In this document: positions 50,188-62,862 of the stretch, piece by piece | Layout: every line of letters starts with the position of its first letter | How positions within the stretch are numbered: position 1 is the first letter of the stretch | Assembly: GCA_021904315.1 (NCBI GenBank) | Contig: CM038912.1 | Coordinates: 4,489,061-4,553,060, forward strand | Source: Sphagnum magellanicum | Lineage: Eukaryota; Streptophyta; Sphagnopsida; Sphagnales; Sphagnaceae | DNA length: 64,000 bases | Direction: 5' to 3' | Notes under the pieces: model-generated | What the model was told of the DNA's origin: nothing | Databases searched by the model: none | The model's input: the letters and a program-made list of their open reading frames with translations, nothing else | Program-made: the position numbers and the translations under genes

Positions 50188-51153
50188 AGGGAATCAACAG
50201 TTTAAGCACTGAAGACAATGACAGCCAGAAGACATGTGCTTTCATTTACCAAGATTGGAGTCTACACCAGCATTTCCATTCCAGCACTTACTGCAGATGA
50301 CTACTGTCATCTAATTGGATCATTTGCTTCCATATTCCAATACATATAACAACCCTACCTACAAAGTAGTTTAAAGAAGCTGTGACTGATGCACCAACTG
50401 AATGACAAAAGTCCCAAGACAGGAAATCTCATATTGCAGCTTGGGCACATCTCTTCATGATCACTTGCTCATTTTTCATCAAGTACAAATCTTTCATCTT
50501 ATGTCCTATGTCACCACATGCTTCAACATAAGTGCTAATAACACCATTGGAGACACTGCACAATTGTGCATGCAACCTAACATCTGTGATTGTAGTAAAT
50601 CCATATACCATCAAGTGTGTCATGAGAAAGGTTAACAGGTACAGGACCAACAGGAATGGCTATCAGTTGATATTGGAAAATGCAGGGTTCACTCTCTCTG
50701 CATGCCTATACTTGTCAGTACCTCATAGCCCAGTGGACTTAGCATAAGATTCCAGTGTCTTGCATTAGGAGGCCCTTGGCCACAAGACTCACAACAAGAG
50801 CAAAATAAGGTGCCTTACACCTCAGCATAGTCACATGCTTTCACTTGATGACCTCAAGAAAAAACATTCTAGAATTCAGTTGAAGATGAGCAGGTTTAAC
50901 AAAAATTTGGCACACATACCACAGAACTTCTCAACAGTGTGCAGAATTTTCAAGAAATTAATTGTAAGGAAAATGTGCACAGACCTGTGCATGTTGTGCA
51001 TTTCTGCAAGTACTCTGCATGGGCATGCAGTGACGTAGTGAGCTTGCACTAGTAATATGGAAGCACTTTCATTCACCCTTCTGTTCTCACTTGCTGAATC
51101 ACTCTGTGCAAGAAGCATTAACCTCTTCAGCACTTCAATGATGTGACAATGCG
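50188..51153. other. 3' flank of the folylpolyglutamate synthase gene
   Basis: No gene is supported. The part adjacent to 51,154 should hold the 3' UTR of the minus-strand gene. I could not point to a polyadenylation signal with confidence. Confidence 0.4.
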
Positions 51154-54100
51154 TTAATGCTTCAGTAGTCTCAAGACGTCACCTACCAAATACAGTGAGC
51201 CGGTTACAAGCACCTGGTCAAGACCACCAAGCACCACATGGGACATCATTTACTCTTCATCCTTGGAGGCACAGTCAGCCTACACTTTGACTCCTCAACA
51301 TCCTTCCTGGTCAAACTTTGCACATACCATATCATCTAGACACACCTGAAAACTGCAATTCAGAAGCTATGTTTTTCTCGTCCCAGTTGATTAGGGCCTC
51401 AAATCTTCAAACAACATTCACATCAGATGAATGCAAGGACCCAATTTTGTCAGACCTCTGACCTAACATGACACAGTGAGGCATCAATGGGCACCAGTGC
51501 AGACATGTGACCTCAATAACAATCACTACCTGAAGGCGGAGGTGGGGGTGACGAGACGTGCAGTTCCGGAACCACTCTAAAGCAGCAGGCAGTGAATGTA
51601 CAACTGCACTTGAAGAGCCGACAATACAACCCTCCTGCTGACCACCAAAATCTGTGGAATTCTTCAGTTCTGAGAGCAGCTCAATGTGAGGTGCATATCT
51701 TTCCTTGTGGGAAACAGCAGCAGTGCTTGACCTACCTGTCCAAGGGGGTACATCCAAAGCAAAGTATGGGAACAGTTGCATTCAAAACACCAGCATCCTC
51801 TCAAGAACTTGAACAATATGAACAGAATAACATACAAAAGGCACATCCCAAAATGCAACATCATACCTGAGAGCTTGCCTTCAAGCAATGACTCCCAGTG
51901 CCGCTGCACTGTTTGCTGCCAACTAAGGTCAGAGGTTGCTCCATTGAAAGGTACTCGCTTATCCAGTGAGATCAAACTGGAATAGGGTGGGACAAACAAT
52001 GCCATGTGTAGTGGCACCCCTGCCAACATGCAATCCTCCTTTTCTCAACAACCAAGTTTTATATCTTGACATTGAGTTTGGGTATTCTGATAAACACAAG
52101 AATTTTCCCTCTTGAAGCATAACATTACAAATCCATTCCACCCAAGATTAGTCCACATCCAATCCTCCAATATGCTAAGGTTATAGTCATGGAAATCATT
52201 TTCTGCATCCAGCATATCATAGGATGCTGTCCCGACAAGGCCTGGAACACCAAGGCTTGCTGTTCTAAATGATGGAACTACTACATGGTACATCCATCAC
52301 ATAACAAGTAGAAGACTCTACTTTGGACCTCAGTCATCTTTGGACTCCCATGGCTTTCAACACCTAGCCTCAGACATCCTTTCCTCATTTCAGCACCCCC
52401 TTACTTGCCAGCTATCACCAACAGATGGCCAATCCACTCACCAGTACGCATACACGTGTTGATGATAGGAGGCAGCAGAGATTGTGGGTCCCGCTTTGGC
52501 ATGCAATTGAACAAAAGCACCTGCAAAGCCCAGCTCCAGCCTGGTCAGAATCGCTTTCAAACTCAAAGGACCTTGATCAAATGTTTGGCTTTGTTGAAGA
52601 CCTCTACCCACTGCCTGGTGTGTGATGGGTACTCTACAATGCCCAGGAGTTTGACAAGTCTTAGATGTGCTAGAATCAGTACAAAATTCTGAAGAAAATC
52701 CCCATACAATTAGAGAAGGGCAATCCTTGTTTGTTGCGATGGGATTACTTACCCTTCTGATCAATAAATCCCTGGAATTCCACTCCTTGTCATCCACATC
52801 AGAGCTTGCCTCAATGCAATGGGTGCCATTTGACTCCCCTTTCAAAGAGCCACCCTTCTCAGCCTTCACCACAGAACAGAACCAATTGGCGCAGGCTTCC
52901 ATGCTCTCTGGGCTATGAGCTCCATCCAGGTAGAATGAAAGACGACCAGATGGGTCATGGACCACTTCTGCCCGCCCTGGCCATTTGGTTGATGCAAGGC
53001 CCTTCAAAAATGAATCTGGCAGACCTCCACGTGCTACTTCCTGCCAGGCATTCATCTCTTTGAGATCCTTACGAAACCCAGTAAATTCAAGGTCTGGACA
53101 AGACAAATTTCTATAAGCATCACTGTTACAGAAGCACATACATGATTCAAGCTTGCAAATGCTGAAAGAATGCTCAAGCAATCTGCCATTTACCAGCACA
53201 CAAGACCTCTGCAATACATGTCCAATGGGGCTGGGAAAAGTCACCTGCTGCAGTTGGTGTATACGATCAGAGGGAGGGCTACGACAAGCCCAACTGATGC
53301 ACAGTGCAACAGCCAGGGCTGCATTGATCTGCTGATGCTCCCCTTCCAGACCAAGTTGCACATTCTCCACACCATAACTCTCTAGTGTTGGTGCAATCTC
53401 CAGTGATATCTTAGCACACATATTCACCCAGCTCAAGGCATGCCAGATTAATTCTTAGATCATCTATTGCTAATCAATGCTGATGGGTGCAATGCAGGAA
53501 AGCTCTTATGGCTAAATCAACTTCTAGGCAGAGATGCTGAAGAGGCATACCGACAGCTCTTTGGCCCTCTTCAGTAGAGCATCCATGGCTTCTTTTGGCT
53601 GGGGAGCTGTAAATGCTGGAACACCTGCCTTCACACACAAAGCTCCCAATAGAATAAGTGGGCTTTCAATCAGAACCAACATAGCACAAAAACTTCCTCA
53701 GATGTACAGTAGTGATGCTACTCTCATTCAAGCATCCAAGCATAATGTGTCTCCACAATGTCCAAATGCATCAACTTCTGCAGAAAGCATCCATGACAGA
53801 TGGTTGCTCTTACCTTGAAGATGCCTGCCTTTTCACCAGCAATCATCGCAAGTGTATTCCCTAGTGTCACACACAATCATTCAGAGCTTCTGACTATACA
53901 AGAAGCCTCAGAATAACCTGACCTCTGTTTGCAGTTGCTGGAAGACGTGGACATACTACAATCCTAACTGTTTCCGCAGTCCTCATTCTCCCAAGAACAA
54001 ACTGAAATTCTGACATATCTGACCATGCAGACAGTCTGTGCTAGTGGTTCTGGAAAAATACAAAGAGACAGCCAGAAACATTCCCTTCCAATGCTGCAAT

Positions 54101-57100
54101 TCCTCAGGCACTTTGGGTGATCTAATAAACTCAAGATACATCAAAGCAGAAAACATACCAAGCAGTTCCATGTGATCATATCCTAGTGAGGCAACACCAC
54201 AAACCACCGGAGACCTGACCTGCACCCAACAAGCAGAGTTACACCAACCGTAGAAGTTCAACAGCTCAAGTGTTAACAGATTGACAATTCTTTCCAATGC
54301 TGCAAGATGTGGCAGGAAGATAAAGTGAACTCCACAATTGTCAGGGAAATAGAAAAGCAGACAGTATAAAGCAGTGTAGCAAGATCAATCCAGCCCAGAC
54401 TTGGAAGTTACTGTGAGTTGCAAGGGCTTACAACATTGGTGGCATCAAGGCGGCCACCCAAGCCAACCTCCAGAATGGCAACATCAACCTACAACAATGG
54501 TACCACAGAAAAGTCACATGCCTTGCAGATAATACACCATGCTCAGTGCAATATATGAATACACCATGCTCATGTGGGCTACAACCTGAAACAGGGCAGA
54601 GCAACCAGTGTGTGAGAGATCCACTAACTATTCTTCATTGCAAGTGGCAGTCTCGTAATGATCACCTGTTCAGCAGTAAACATACGGATTGCCAAAATAG
54701 TGAGGAAACGAAAGAACCCTGGCATCTTCCCTTCTGGTCCTGCATCAGCCTAGGCAGCACAAGTTTCCAACACTCATTGAGTATGTCCATGCACACATTC
54801 CTTGGATAGTGAAAGCAGAAGCCAGCTTGTCTAAGCAGCTGACTCCCAAGTGCAAAATGCAAACCCTAGTCACTGAAATTTTCGAGTAAAGAAAAATGCA
54901 CCTGGACTCTAAATGAAGGGAATTGAAGGCAAATAAACTGTTAGAACACTCAAACTTCACCATGATACAGCAGTTGTGTGTCCACAAACCTGAAGCCGAT
55001 CCCAGCACCACCAAAAGTGATGCAAAAAGATATCCTTTGGGACCTCCACACTGTCATGGCAATTGTCTACTTCAGATACATATGTTGTTTTGCAGCAAGA
55101 TATTATGGCTACAAGTTGTAAACCTGTTCTACAAAGCCTGGCTGGCTCAGAAGACATAAGATAAATGTTCTTTGAGCATTGTATTTAGAACTTGGCCACA
55201 ATAGCAAATTTGAAGTGCAACTTGTGACTGCCTAACAGCTCATTCTCAAATCTCTGAGATGTCACCAAGTTCAGATAAACTCTTCTTCTCAGTACATTCC
55301 AACTAATATAATTTATGTACAGCCAGCAGACAGGTTTCAAAACAACTGCATATCCAGTTGAGACACAGACCCATTGAAACGGAAGCGCTCCCGAATATCA
55401 AAAAGGTGTGGAGATGTGAAGAGGCCAGTACGAAAACCCGATGCCCTCAACATGCTCTCCACAAAGGCACATGTCGAACCCTGCAACAAACAAAACATCA
55501 GGTGTACTCTTCATGCAAGCCACAAGATGAAAGTGACAATTCCTCCTAATGGGCATAGTTGCACATTCCTTCAAGCTTTGAACATTCTGGCTATCAATGA
55601 AGCATCATTGTTATATTTGACAATCAAACTGCCAAAGATGTGCAATGTTCCAAGGATTTCTGCAAAGAGGACAAGGTCCCCACACTTTACATGACCATTT
55701 CACCTAGTGATACTCCGAAAGAGATGGGATAGGTGAAATCAACTATGTATGTAGCAGGATCTGAACCCAAAATGAGTCACAACCTGACCATCAGCCCTCA
55801 CCACTAGGGAATGATGCTTGGATGCTCCCAAAAAACTAGTGCAGGAGGACATGAAATACAACTGCCAATAGTCCCAATTGCATCACCTTTCCTTTTGTTC
55901 CAGCTACATGGATCACACTAAGGCGTGACAAAGGCTCCTCCAGCTCCAGGACCTGCCACCACACTGGCATGTAAGTTCTCCATTGCACATGAACTTCACA
56001 ACAGTGGTTACTTGGGATTCATCACAACCAATCCCAAGCATCAATACTCTTACATTGTCACTTTAATATAAATCCAGAGTCCTGCCCCACACAATAAATG
56101 TAGAAGACAAAGCATCATTGCTACATTTATGATAAGCATGACTACCTCTTGACCCATATGGTTACTAGTTTCTTCCCTGCATCCTTCAAATAACTGTAAC
56201 AGGGCTGTGTAGTAAAGGCCCAAACATGTCTTCCCACTGTGAGTCAAGAGCTCCCAGGTTCTCAAACTCTGAAGAACCAGTTGAACCCATGACCACATTT
56301 TACCCAGGCTGGCTACTACACCAACACCAAGCAGGCATCTGAGAGACCCTAAACCCATAAACCCTTGCAAGCATGGCCACACGCTCTTGACTACATAACT
56401 CGACATGCTATGGCTGAATGGTGAGAGGACCATCACCAACCAACCCAACCTGGATCCTCACATGGAGTTGGTGTCATGGGTCCACAGTGCTTACTTTGTA
56501 AGTGTTCATGAACCACATGAGAACATGTGTGAAATCAGAATTGCCGTTGCCACCCTACTAGCAGTGGACTCCAATTATAAAGCATGGGTGCAACACTGAC
56601 ACAGAGCAATCATCCAGGACTAAAGAAAAAGAAGATGGAAAGTGTGAGTACTGTCTCTTCACCTGTCAGGATGGTGCCTCCTTTATGGGATAGGCAAAAT
56701 TGCCAGTCAATTGAGGCTACCTGAACTGACTGCCCAAGGTCTTGCATGAAGGAAGTGCAGTCAACTGCTTCAATGTTTCTACACCAACCCATTAACTACT
56801 TGTATAGATGCATTGTACAAGGAGCTACCTGCCTGATGAGGATAACCATGAAATGGCCATGTGGCCAGCCAGCAATCAACAACTTGTAGATAGAAGTCTC
56901 TCAGCAAAATGATTTCATGTTGAATTAAGCACAGTAAATGTCTGGATGCGGATGTGCACATTTATATCATTGACTCATGAAAATGCGCTCACATGTTTCT
57001 CAGGCCTGCAAGCTCTCTATCAAAATGTGGCACTGAATTGGCCAGCAAGTGTGACCAAATATCTCATCACATGCACAGGGAGTGATTCCTTCTCTCCATA

Positions 57101-57728
57101 GTAGACCCTTTCTTGTGCCAGTTCAATTTCCAATAACTGTATTGAGGTTAAGCATCCCCAAGGACTCAGAAGCGGTCCCTAGGTTTCCTCACCTTGGGAT
57201 GACCACTTGAGTCCCATCATGCCTAGCAAGCACCAAGTGAGATTCAAACTACCCATCACGTACAATGTGTCCAGGCAGTAAATTCTCCTGGCTGGAACCT
57301 CAATTCCCAACGGAGAAAGCGAAAATGCCAAAATACATCGACCCAAAACTACGACATTGTTGTGGTACAGCCTCCCTCTGACTTAGGGAATTCCCACTTC
57401 TCAAAAATCTCAACTGCATTCAGCCGCTCTCTGCCGCCGTCAAGCAAGAAAATGAAGGCGAAGAACCCCCAAAAGAAAAAGGAAAAAAAAAACTCGCCCA
57501 AAGAAAGGAAGTCTAAAATCTTACTGTTGTTGTTCAAGCACGCAACGAATGAGAGCAGTGCTACTCAAATACCTTGAGATAGTGCAGCACATCTTGGAAG
57601 TGGACCTCCCAAAGCGTTCTGTCGACGGTCAGAGGATCTGCGGCACGAGGATCTTCGGGGCGAGTGATGAGTGAGCTCATGGCCACCAGCGTCTCGTCGT
57701 AGCCTCGTCCCTGCGCGGCGCGCGCCAT
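51154..57728 (-). CDS. FPGS: Folylpolyglutamate synthase
   Basis: This enzyme ligates glutamates to tetrahydrofolates with ATP, which retains folates in the cell and makes them better cofactors. Fifteen exons were placed by GT-AG borders and phase: 57,573-57,728; 55,887-55,952; 55,371-55,480; 54,990-55,050; 54,666-54,749; 54,432-54,488; 54,159-54,219; 53,814-53,860; 53,551-53,628; 53,245-53,409; 52,753-53,040; 52,442-52,520; 51,867-52,019; 51,530-51,735; 51,154-51,213. They sum to 1,671 nt, 556 residues and a stop, with no frameshift; plant enzymes are usually about 500-600. Motifs: P-loop GTKGKGST (70-77, split by intron 2), [22 protein letters not shown] (164-178), [34 protein letters not shown] (334-342), LLFNCM..RDPQ and a C-terminal [15 protein letters not shown]. 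The start is the ATG at 57,726-57,728 (context GCAGCAATGGC). No transit peptide is obvious, so a cytosolic form is possible. Confidence 0.95.
55690..55820 (-). repeat. tRNA-derived SINE head in FPGS intron 2
   Basis: The minus strand has TCCCTAGTGGTGAGGGCTGA (A box, 55,791-55,810) and TGGGTTCAGATCCTGC (B box, 55,753-55,768). A short inverted pair, TTTCACCT...AGGTGAAA, follows downstream. It lies in the same orientation as the host gene. Confidence 0.5.
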
Positions 57729-58130
57729 TGCTGCAGTGCGGCACACAGATGAAGCGCGGGCTGCAGAGTGATGATCCCTCTGCCTTGCAGAAGCTGGGAG
57801 TATGGCTAGCTAGCTAGCGGTCCGTCCGTCCGTCCGTCCGTCGGTCGGTCGTTCGGCTGTCTGCCGATCACATCTCGATGGGTAAAGAGAACTCGCAGTT
57901 TGGGGTATTTACTATTTACCTACATTCATAATACAAATCGAATCTGCATGTAAAATACACGTATATAATACAAAGAGAATATACATGTACAATGCGAATC
58001 TACCTTTCGTGTACAGGCGATGGGGGGGAGGGGAAAAGGTATTTGGACGAAAATCGCCCCCACCCCCACTCCTCCTCGTGAAAGGGAAGACCCTAAACCC
58101 TAGAGCTGTTTGGAGCCCATTTATTTATTG
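57729..58130 (-). promoter_or_regulatory. Upstream region of FPGS with a tetranucleotide repeat
   Basis: The region holds GC-rich sequence near the start codon, then CTAGCTAGCTAG and a (GTCC)n-type run (57,820-57,850) continuing as GGTCGGTCG. Beyond about 57,900 it becomes AT-rich with repeated AATACA words. No TATA box can be assigned with confidence; promoter function is inferred from position only. Confidence 0.35.
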
Positions 58131-59130
58131 TTTGTTGCTATGAACACTGTGCAAGTTTTTGTGTAGTTCTTCTCCTCCACCATCAATGGCTGTCTACTTT
58201 TAAGGACAATTTCTTTTAAATGTTGGAATTGTTCCATGCTGAGTTTCAACCCACGTCACTAAGCAAGCCAGAATTAACACCCATCACTAGACTACTTCCG
58301 AGCACTTACAATAGTAATATTTTCATTGTATTTATTTGCCTTTTGGTAGAACATTAGTCTAACCCTGTGTAGAACCACACAAGGCGTCACAAGGATGCCC
58401 AAACAGAGCTCCTTTGGGGGGGTATTTATTGTCTTCCTCATAAAAGGAACAACTTGTCTCATATTGATTCTAGCCCCTTACAATAGGTTCAAACTTCAAA
58501 TTAAAAACTTCCATTGTTGGATCTACAACTTTTCATCTAGATGCATGCATTTTTATGGAACATGTTCATCCATTACATGCATACATCTCATTCGCACATT
58601 GGGTTAAGTTTGAACCAAAATTTTATGCTCAAATTCTCTATAGTGTCTTTTCAAATGCAACTAGGTCATGAATCATGAGATATGAACCGTGAACTAAGGG
58701 ATAAAAATAGGCTCATGGATTAACATTATTTCATTTATCACCATTCATTACATTCATCATTTTTTCATTCACATTCATCCATATTGATCTTTCATTATTT
58801 GACCATATACATACCTTGCAAATGATCTAAAAAGATTTTTAAAATTACAAATGCATTTAAAGTTTTTTGTAAAACAGCTCCAAAAGGACCTATCAATTAT
58901 CATACAAACCTTTGAACAATTGTTAGGTAATTGATATAATAGAACAAACAAAAATAAACCACAAAAATAGGACTATGCAATCCTATTGGAAAAATAGTAA
59001 TCCATTTTGGTTGGTGGATTACCAAGATCCACCATCTCACACCATTTGGTGCAAAACTTTCAAAACCTTTGACACGTTACTTAACTCAATGGTAGAAAAA
59101 GAATAAAGCAACAAAACAAATGAAGTTAAG
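58131..59130. other. AT-rich spacer with a SINE-like head
   Basis: No gene is seen. At 58,241-58,292 the minus strand reads GTCTAGTGATGGGTGTT and GTGGGTTGAAACTC at A-box/B-box spacing, resembling a fourth tRNA-derived SINE head. Confidence 0.35.
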
Positions 59131-60099
59131 TGAGTTCATTTGCATCTTTTGGATTTTTTAGTATCACCACTAAGAACCACATGGTCAAGGCAACTATAAC
59201 CTTCTATTACTTGGAAAGCTAACATACCACCTATAAGCATGAAATTATCAATGTTGCATCCTTCTAAAACAGTTACACCCATGTCTTGTGGTTGCAATAT
59301 GGTACTAAATACCACACTAAATAATTCCACACAATTTCCTCTAATTCTTATTTAATTTAACACTAAAACAATCAAATTAAACACACCTACAACAAAGATA
59401 TGTTCCTTCACAAAATGGAACTGAATATCTATCTGTTTTATGCATGAATGGTGCACAAGATTTTTTAACAATACTAAATTTCCTTGAAATTCAATAAAGA
59501 TTAAAGTTGGTTTTTCATGTTTGTATCCTTCTTCTCCCAAAAACCTTATGAACCTAAAAGTGTCTTTGCTTGAGTAGAAGCCATGTATTGTGCTTCCATA
59601 GAAAAAAGGGCTATTGTAACTTACTTCTTGCTTACCCAAAAAACATTTGTTCTTCCAAAAAAGAAGATGTAGCTTGTTGTTGATCTCCTAATATTGACAT
59701 TACCTCCCTAATCTGAGTCACAAAAACCATTCAATTGTATAACAATGTCTTTCTTGAGGGAATGTGCAAAATATCATAATGCAAGATTTTGAATACCTTG
59801 CAAGTATTTGATATATTTGTTTCACAGCTTACCAATGTGGAAGTCTAGGGTTGTTGAAAAACTAAACAACAACTCCTACTACTACAACCAAGGCCAATCT
59901 TGTGCCAACCATATAATACCGTAGTGCCACGAAAGGTTCGTTAATGAATTTGGGCTTAAGGTCGAAATGATCCTTTATTGGGCAAATAAATGACTTTTGG
60001 ACTTCTGTAACAAACGTTTTCCCCCAAAACCGGACCTTTTGGCGCCAAAAAAAGCTTCGCGCTATCGCGCGTGTAACGAACCTTTTTTGCTTCGTTTTC

Positions 60100-60127
60100 G
60101 GGGGGGGGGGGGGGGGGGGGGGGGGGG
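60100..60127 (+). repeat. G28 homopolymer in the transposon 5' region
   Basis: An uninterrupted G run lies about 40 bases upstream of the transposase ATG. Its length is likely to vary between copies and to be unreliable in assemblies. Confidence 0.85.
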
Positions 60128-60168
60128 TTGACCTTGTATTGATCAGCAAGGCCTGGCAAGCCCACAAA

Positions 60169-62862
60169 ATGTCTTTCCAAAGCCAACCCAACATTAGCAG
60201 CTTCTTCAGACAACTGACCCCTTAGGAGAGGGAAGCCAGATCTGCAGTAGCCGATCAGAAGGCAAGGGCAAAAGGTTCTGCAAAGAGACCTTTGGTTGCT
60301 CCCATCCCGGCGGCTCCCGCTCTTGTAAAGAGGCGGGGTCGCCCGCCAGGCTCAGGCAAGCAGAAAGTTTCCCTGGTGCAACCATAGCAGTTTCAACAGC
60401 ATGCCAGGCAGCCATCAACAGTAGGAGCCACAACATCAGCAGTAGTTCCAACAGATGCAGCCTCAAATGGTTCAAATTCAGCAGACAATGAACCTGTCGC
60501 TGCTGCCCCCAACAAGCCAGCCGCCACCAGCAACCCCAAAGCAGCAGCCCCTGCAAAGAAGAAAGCAGTGCATAAGGATTGGTTCAAGAATGCCAGTGAC
60601 ATTGAAGAAATCCTCCATTTTGTGCGCTTGAACGGCGGCAACGTGACAGCAGCAGTCAACAAGCTGCGCTCACTGCCCCATGGTCGTTTCCAGGCTTTGG
60701 CTGTCAGCACAGTGCAGGGGTGGCTGGTACCTCATCAAAAAAAAGTCTAGCTGCCGCCGCAATATCAAGAGGCGTTGAACCATGGCAAGAGCTTTGTAGC
60801 TGGGCCTGGGCGCAAGCCTATGCTGGAGAAGCAGGACATGGGCACAACAAAAGGGGCCCTCAAAACATTGTTGGAGGACCAGCGCAAGAGCGGTGCAACC
60901 ATCAACTCTAGCATCATCCGCAGCTTGACCATTGGTGTGCTGCTAGTGTTTGGGGCAATAGCAACAACAGCAGGGGTTGTGTTCGACAACGGCACCACTT
61001 TCAGCGTCAGCCGACAGTGGTGCCGTAAGTTTGCCAGTCAGGAGATGGGCTGGAGCTACAAGAAGGCCACCACAACAGCGCAGAATCTGCCAAAGGACTG
61101 GCAGGAGCAGGGAGACACGCTAAAGCATCGCCTAGCCATCAACTGGGATTAGACAGGGATGCAGCTTGTGCCGGCCAGCAATGCTCGCACCTATCACACC
61201 AAGAATTCTCTGGATGTCAGCGTGGCAAATGGCGATGACAAGCGGGGCTACATTGCTGTGCTTGCGTCAGCTGTAAGTGGCAAAATGCTACCCTTGCAAG
61301 TCATCTATGGTGGGACAGAGGGCAGTTTGAGAGCTTTGCCCAACGTGTTATGCCGCGCAACTGCAGCTGCCAAAGGCTTCGTGTTTGCTCAGACACCCAT
61401 TCATTGGTCTAATTAGGGCAACATGCGCAAATATATCATTGGAGTGATTGACTCGTATGTCGGGAGCGTGATCAAGGCCAGTAATGGCCAGCTGCCAATT
61501 GATCAAAAGGCAGTCCTGCTCATAGACTACTGGTATGTGCATAAGAGTGAGGAGTTCCTGTCGTGGATGAAAGAGGAGTATCCCCACTTGATCATTTTGT
61601 TTGTGCCAGGGGGAACCACCAGTAAGTTTCAGCCTGCGGACACAGGCTTGAATCGCCCCTTTAAGGTTGCTGTCAAGGCTACATACCACCTGTGGTATGC
61701 TTAGGATGTGGGGCAACAATTGCAGGGCCATGCTGTTGGTGAAATAAAGGTGGGCACGGCTGTGGGTGTCATGCGTGATCTTTCGGTTGGCTGGTTGTTG
61801 TCGTCATGGGAGCGCTTGAATGGAAATGCATCCATTGTGAAGAAGGTTTGGCAGATTACAAGGTTACATGCTGCTTTTAATAGGCAAGTGCAGCGAGCCG
61901 TTGGCAAGATGCGTGATGCAGGCAAGTTGTGGAGGGTCCCGCAAGGATATGATGCGAAGATTGGTGATGAGGATGAGCAGCAGCTGTTTTCTAAAGGTTT
62001 CGATTCTGAGCCTGACGAAGATGATCTTGTTCCTTTGGTGCAGCTGGCTGCGAGGGCAACCGCAAAGGCTGCTGGGGCATCCTCGTTAGCAGCGGCAACG
62101 GCACCATCCATTCAGGATGTTGCTGCGCAAGCCATTGCTGCCGAGGAATACCTGCAGATTGATGAGCAGTTAGCATTGCAGAGCGAGGTGTTACAGGCAG
62201 GGATGGAGGCGTATGCAGTCCGAGTAGCAGCTGCAGTTGCAAAGGTAGCTGCAGATAGCTTGTTGGCTTTGGATGAAAATGCCCCGGTGGATAATGTGGA
62301 GGGTGGCGAGGTGGCAATGGAAGATCCAGGGCATTTTGATTCTGCTCAAGATGGGGAGGGTGATGATGATGCAATGCAAGTGGATGATGGTGGTTACTTT
62401 GGAGAAAGAGAGGTCGGTGATGTTGGCGGGATACATAGTGTGCAATCAGAAGAGGGAGAAGCACAAGCTCAGATGGTGTGTGAAGCTTTGAGAGATGCTG
62501 TCACTTCTTATGAGGGCAGTGTCGAGTCATGGTCAACTTTGATTGCCTTTCTTTCCTCCCCTGTTCTCAAGCTTGATGACAATGTTCGCACTGCAGCATT
62601 GGCCAACATTCAGGCAGGTTTGGCTGTTGTAGATTTCTCATAAGGGTCATTGATCTGCCAGCAGTTCTTCACTCGCTATGTCAAAGCTTCGTTCTGGCTG
62701 GTCCAGAACATTCAGGAATTCATGACGGTAAGGAACAATCATCCAGGCTTGTATGAGGGTGGTGCATTGTGTGCAAGTGAGGCACTGAACGTTGCTTTCG
62801 ACTTGGAGCCTCTGCCAGATGTCTTTGATTGGAGCAACATGTATGTGCAGTTCAAGGACTGA
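60169..62862 (+). pseudogene. DDE_1-type transposase with seven in-frame stops
   Basis: The frame starts at ATG 60,169 (MSFQSQPNISSFF) and ends at TGA 62,860-62,862. It has 897 codons and no frameshift. Features in order: an AT-hook RGRP (residues 56-59), an Ala/Pro-rich linker, a helix-turn-helix-like region KDWFKNASDIEEILHFVRL (136-185), and the DDE core. Asp327 lies in NWD.TGMQL, Asp453 in LLIDYWYVHKSEEFL and Asp491 in QPADTGLNRPFK, with 37 residues between the last two. An acidic C-terminal part follows. In-frame stops are TAG at residues 19, 73, 194, 328, 416 and 512 and TAA at 825. Residue 328 is directly after the first catalytic Asp, where the family usually has DQTG or DETG. The frame after 825 is less certain and could be 3' UTR. 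Confidence 0.85.

Noticed and set aside
57362-57577. Lys-rich plus-strand frame near the FPGS start
   Set aside because: It lies over FPGS exon 1 and intron 1 in antisense, with an A-rich run giving the lysines. No motif.
61991-62464. His/Pro/Leu-rich 157-codon minus-strand frame
   Set aside because: Antisense of the acidic C-terminal part of the transposase; composition is explained by the coding strand.
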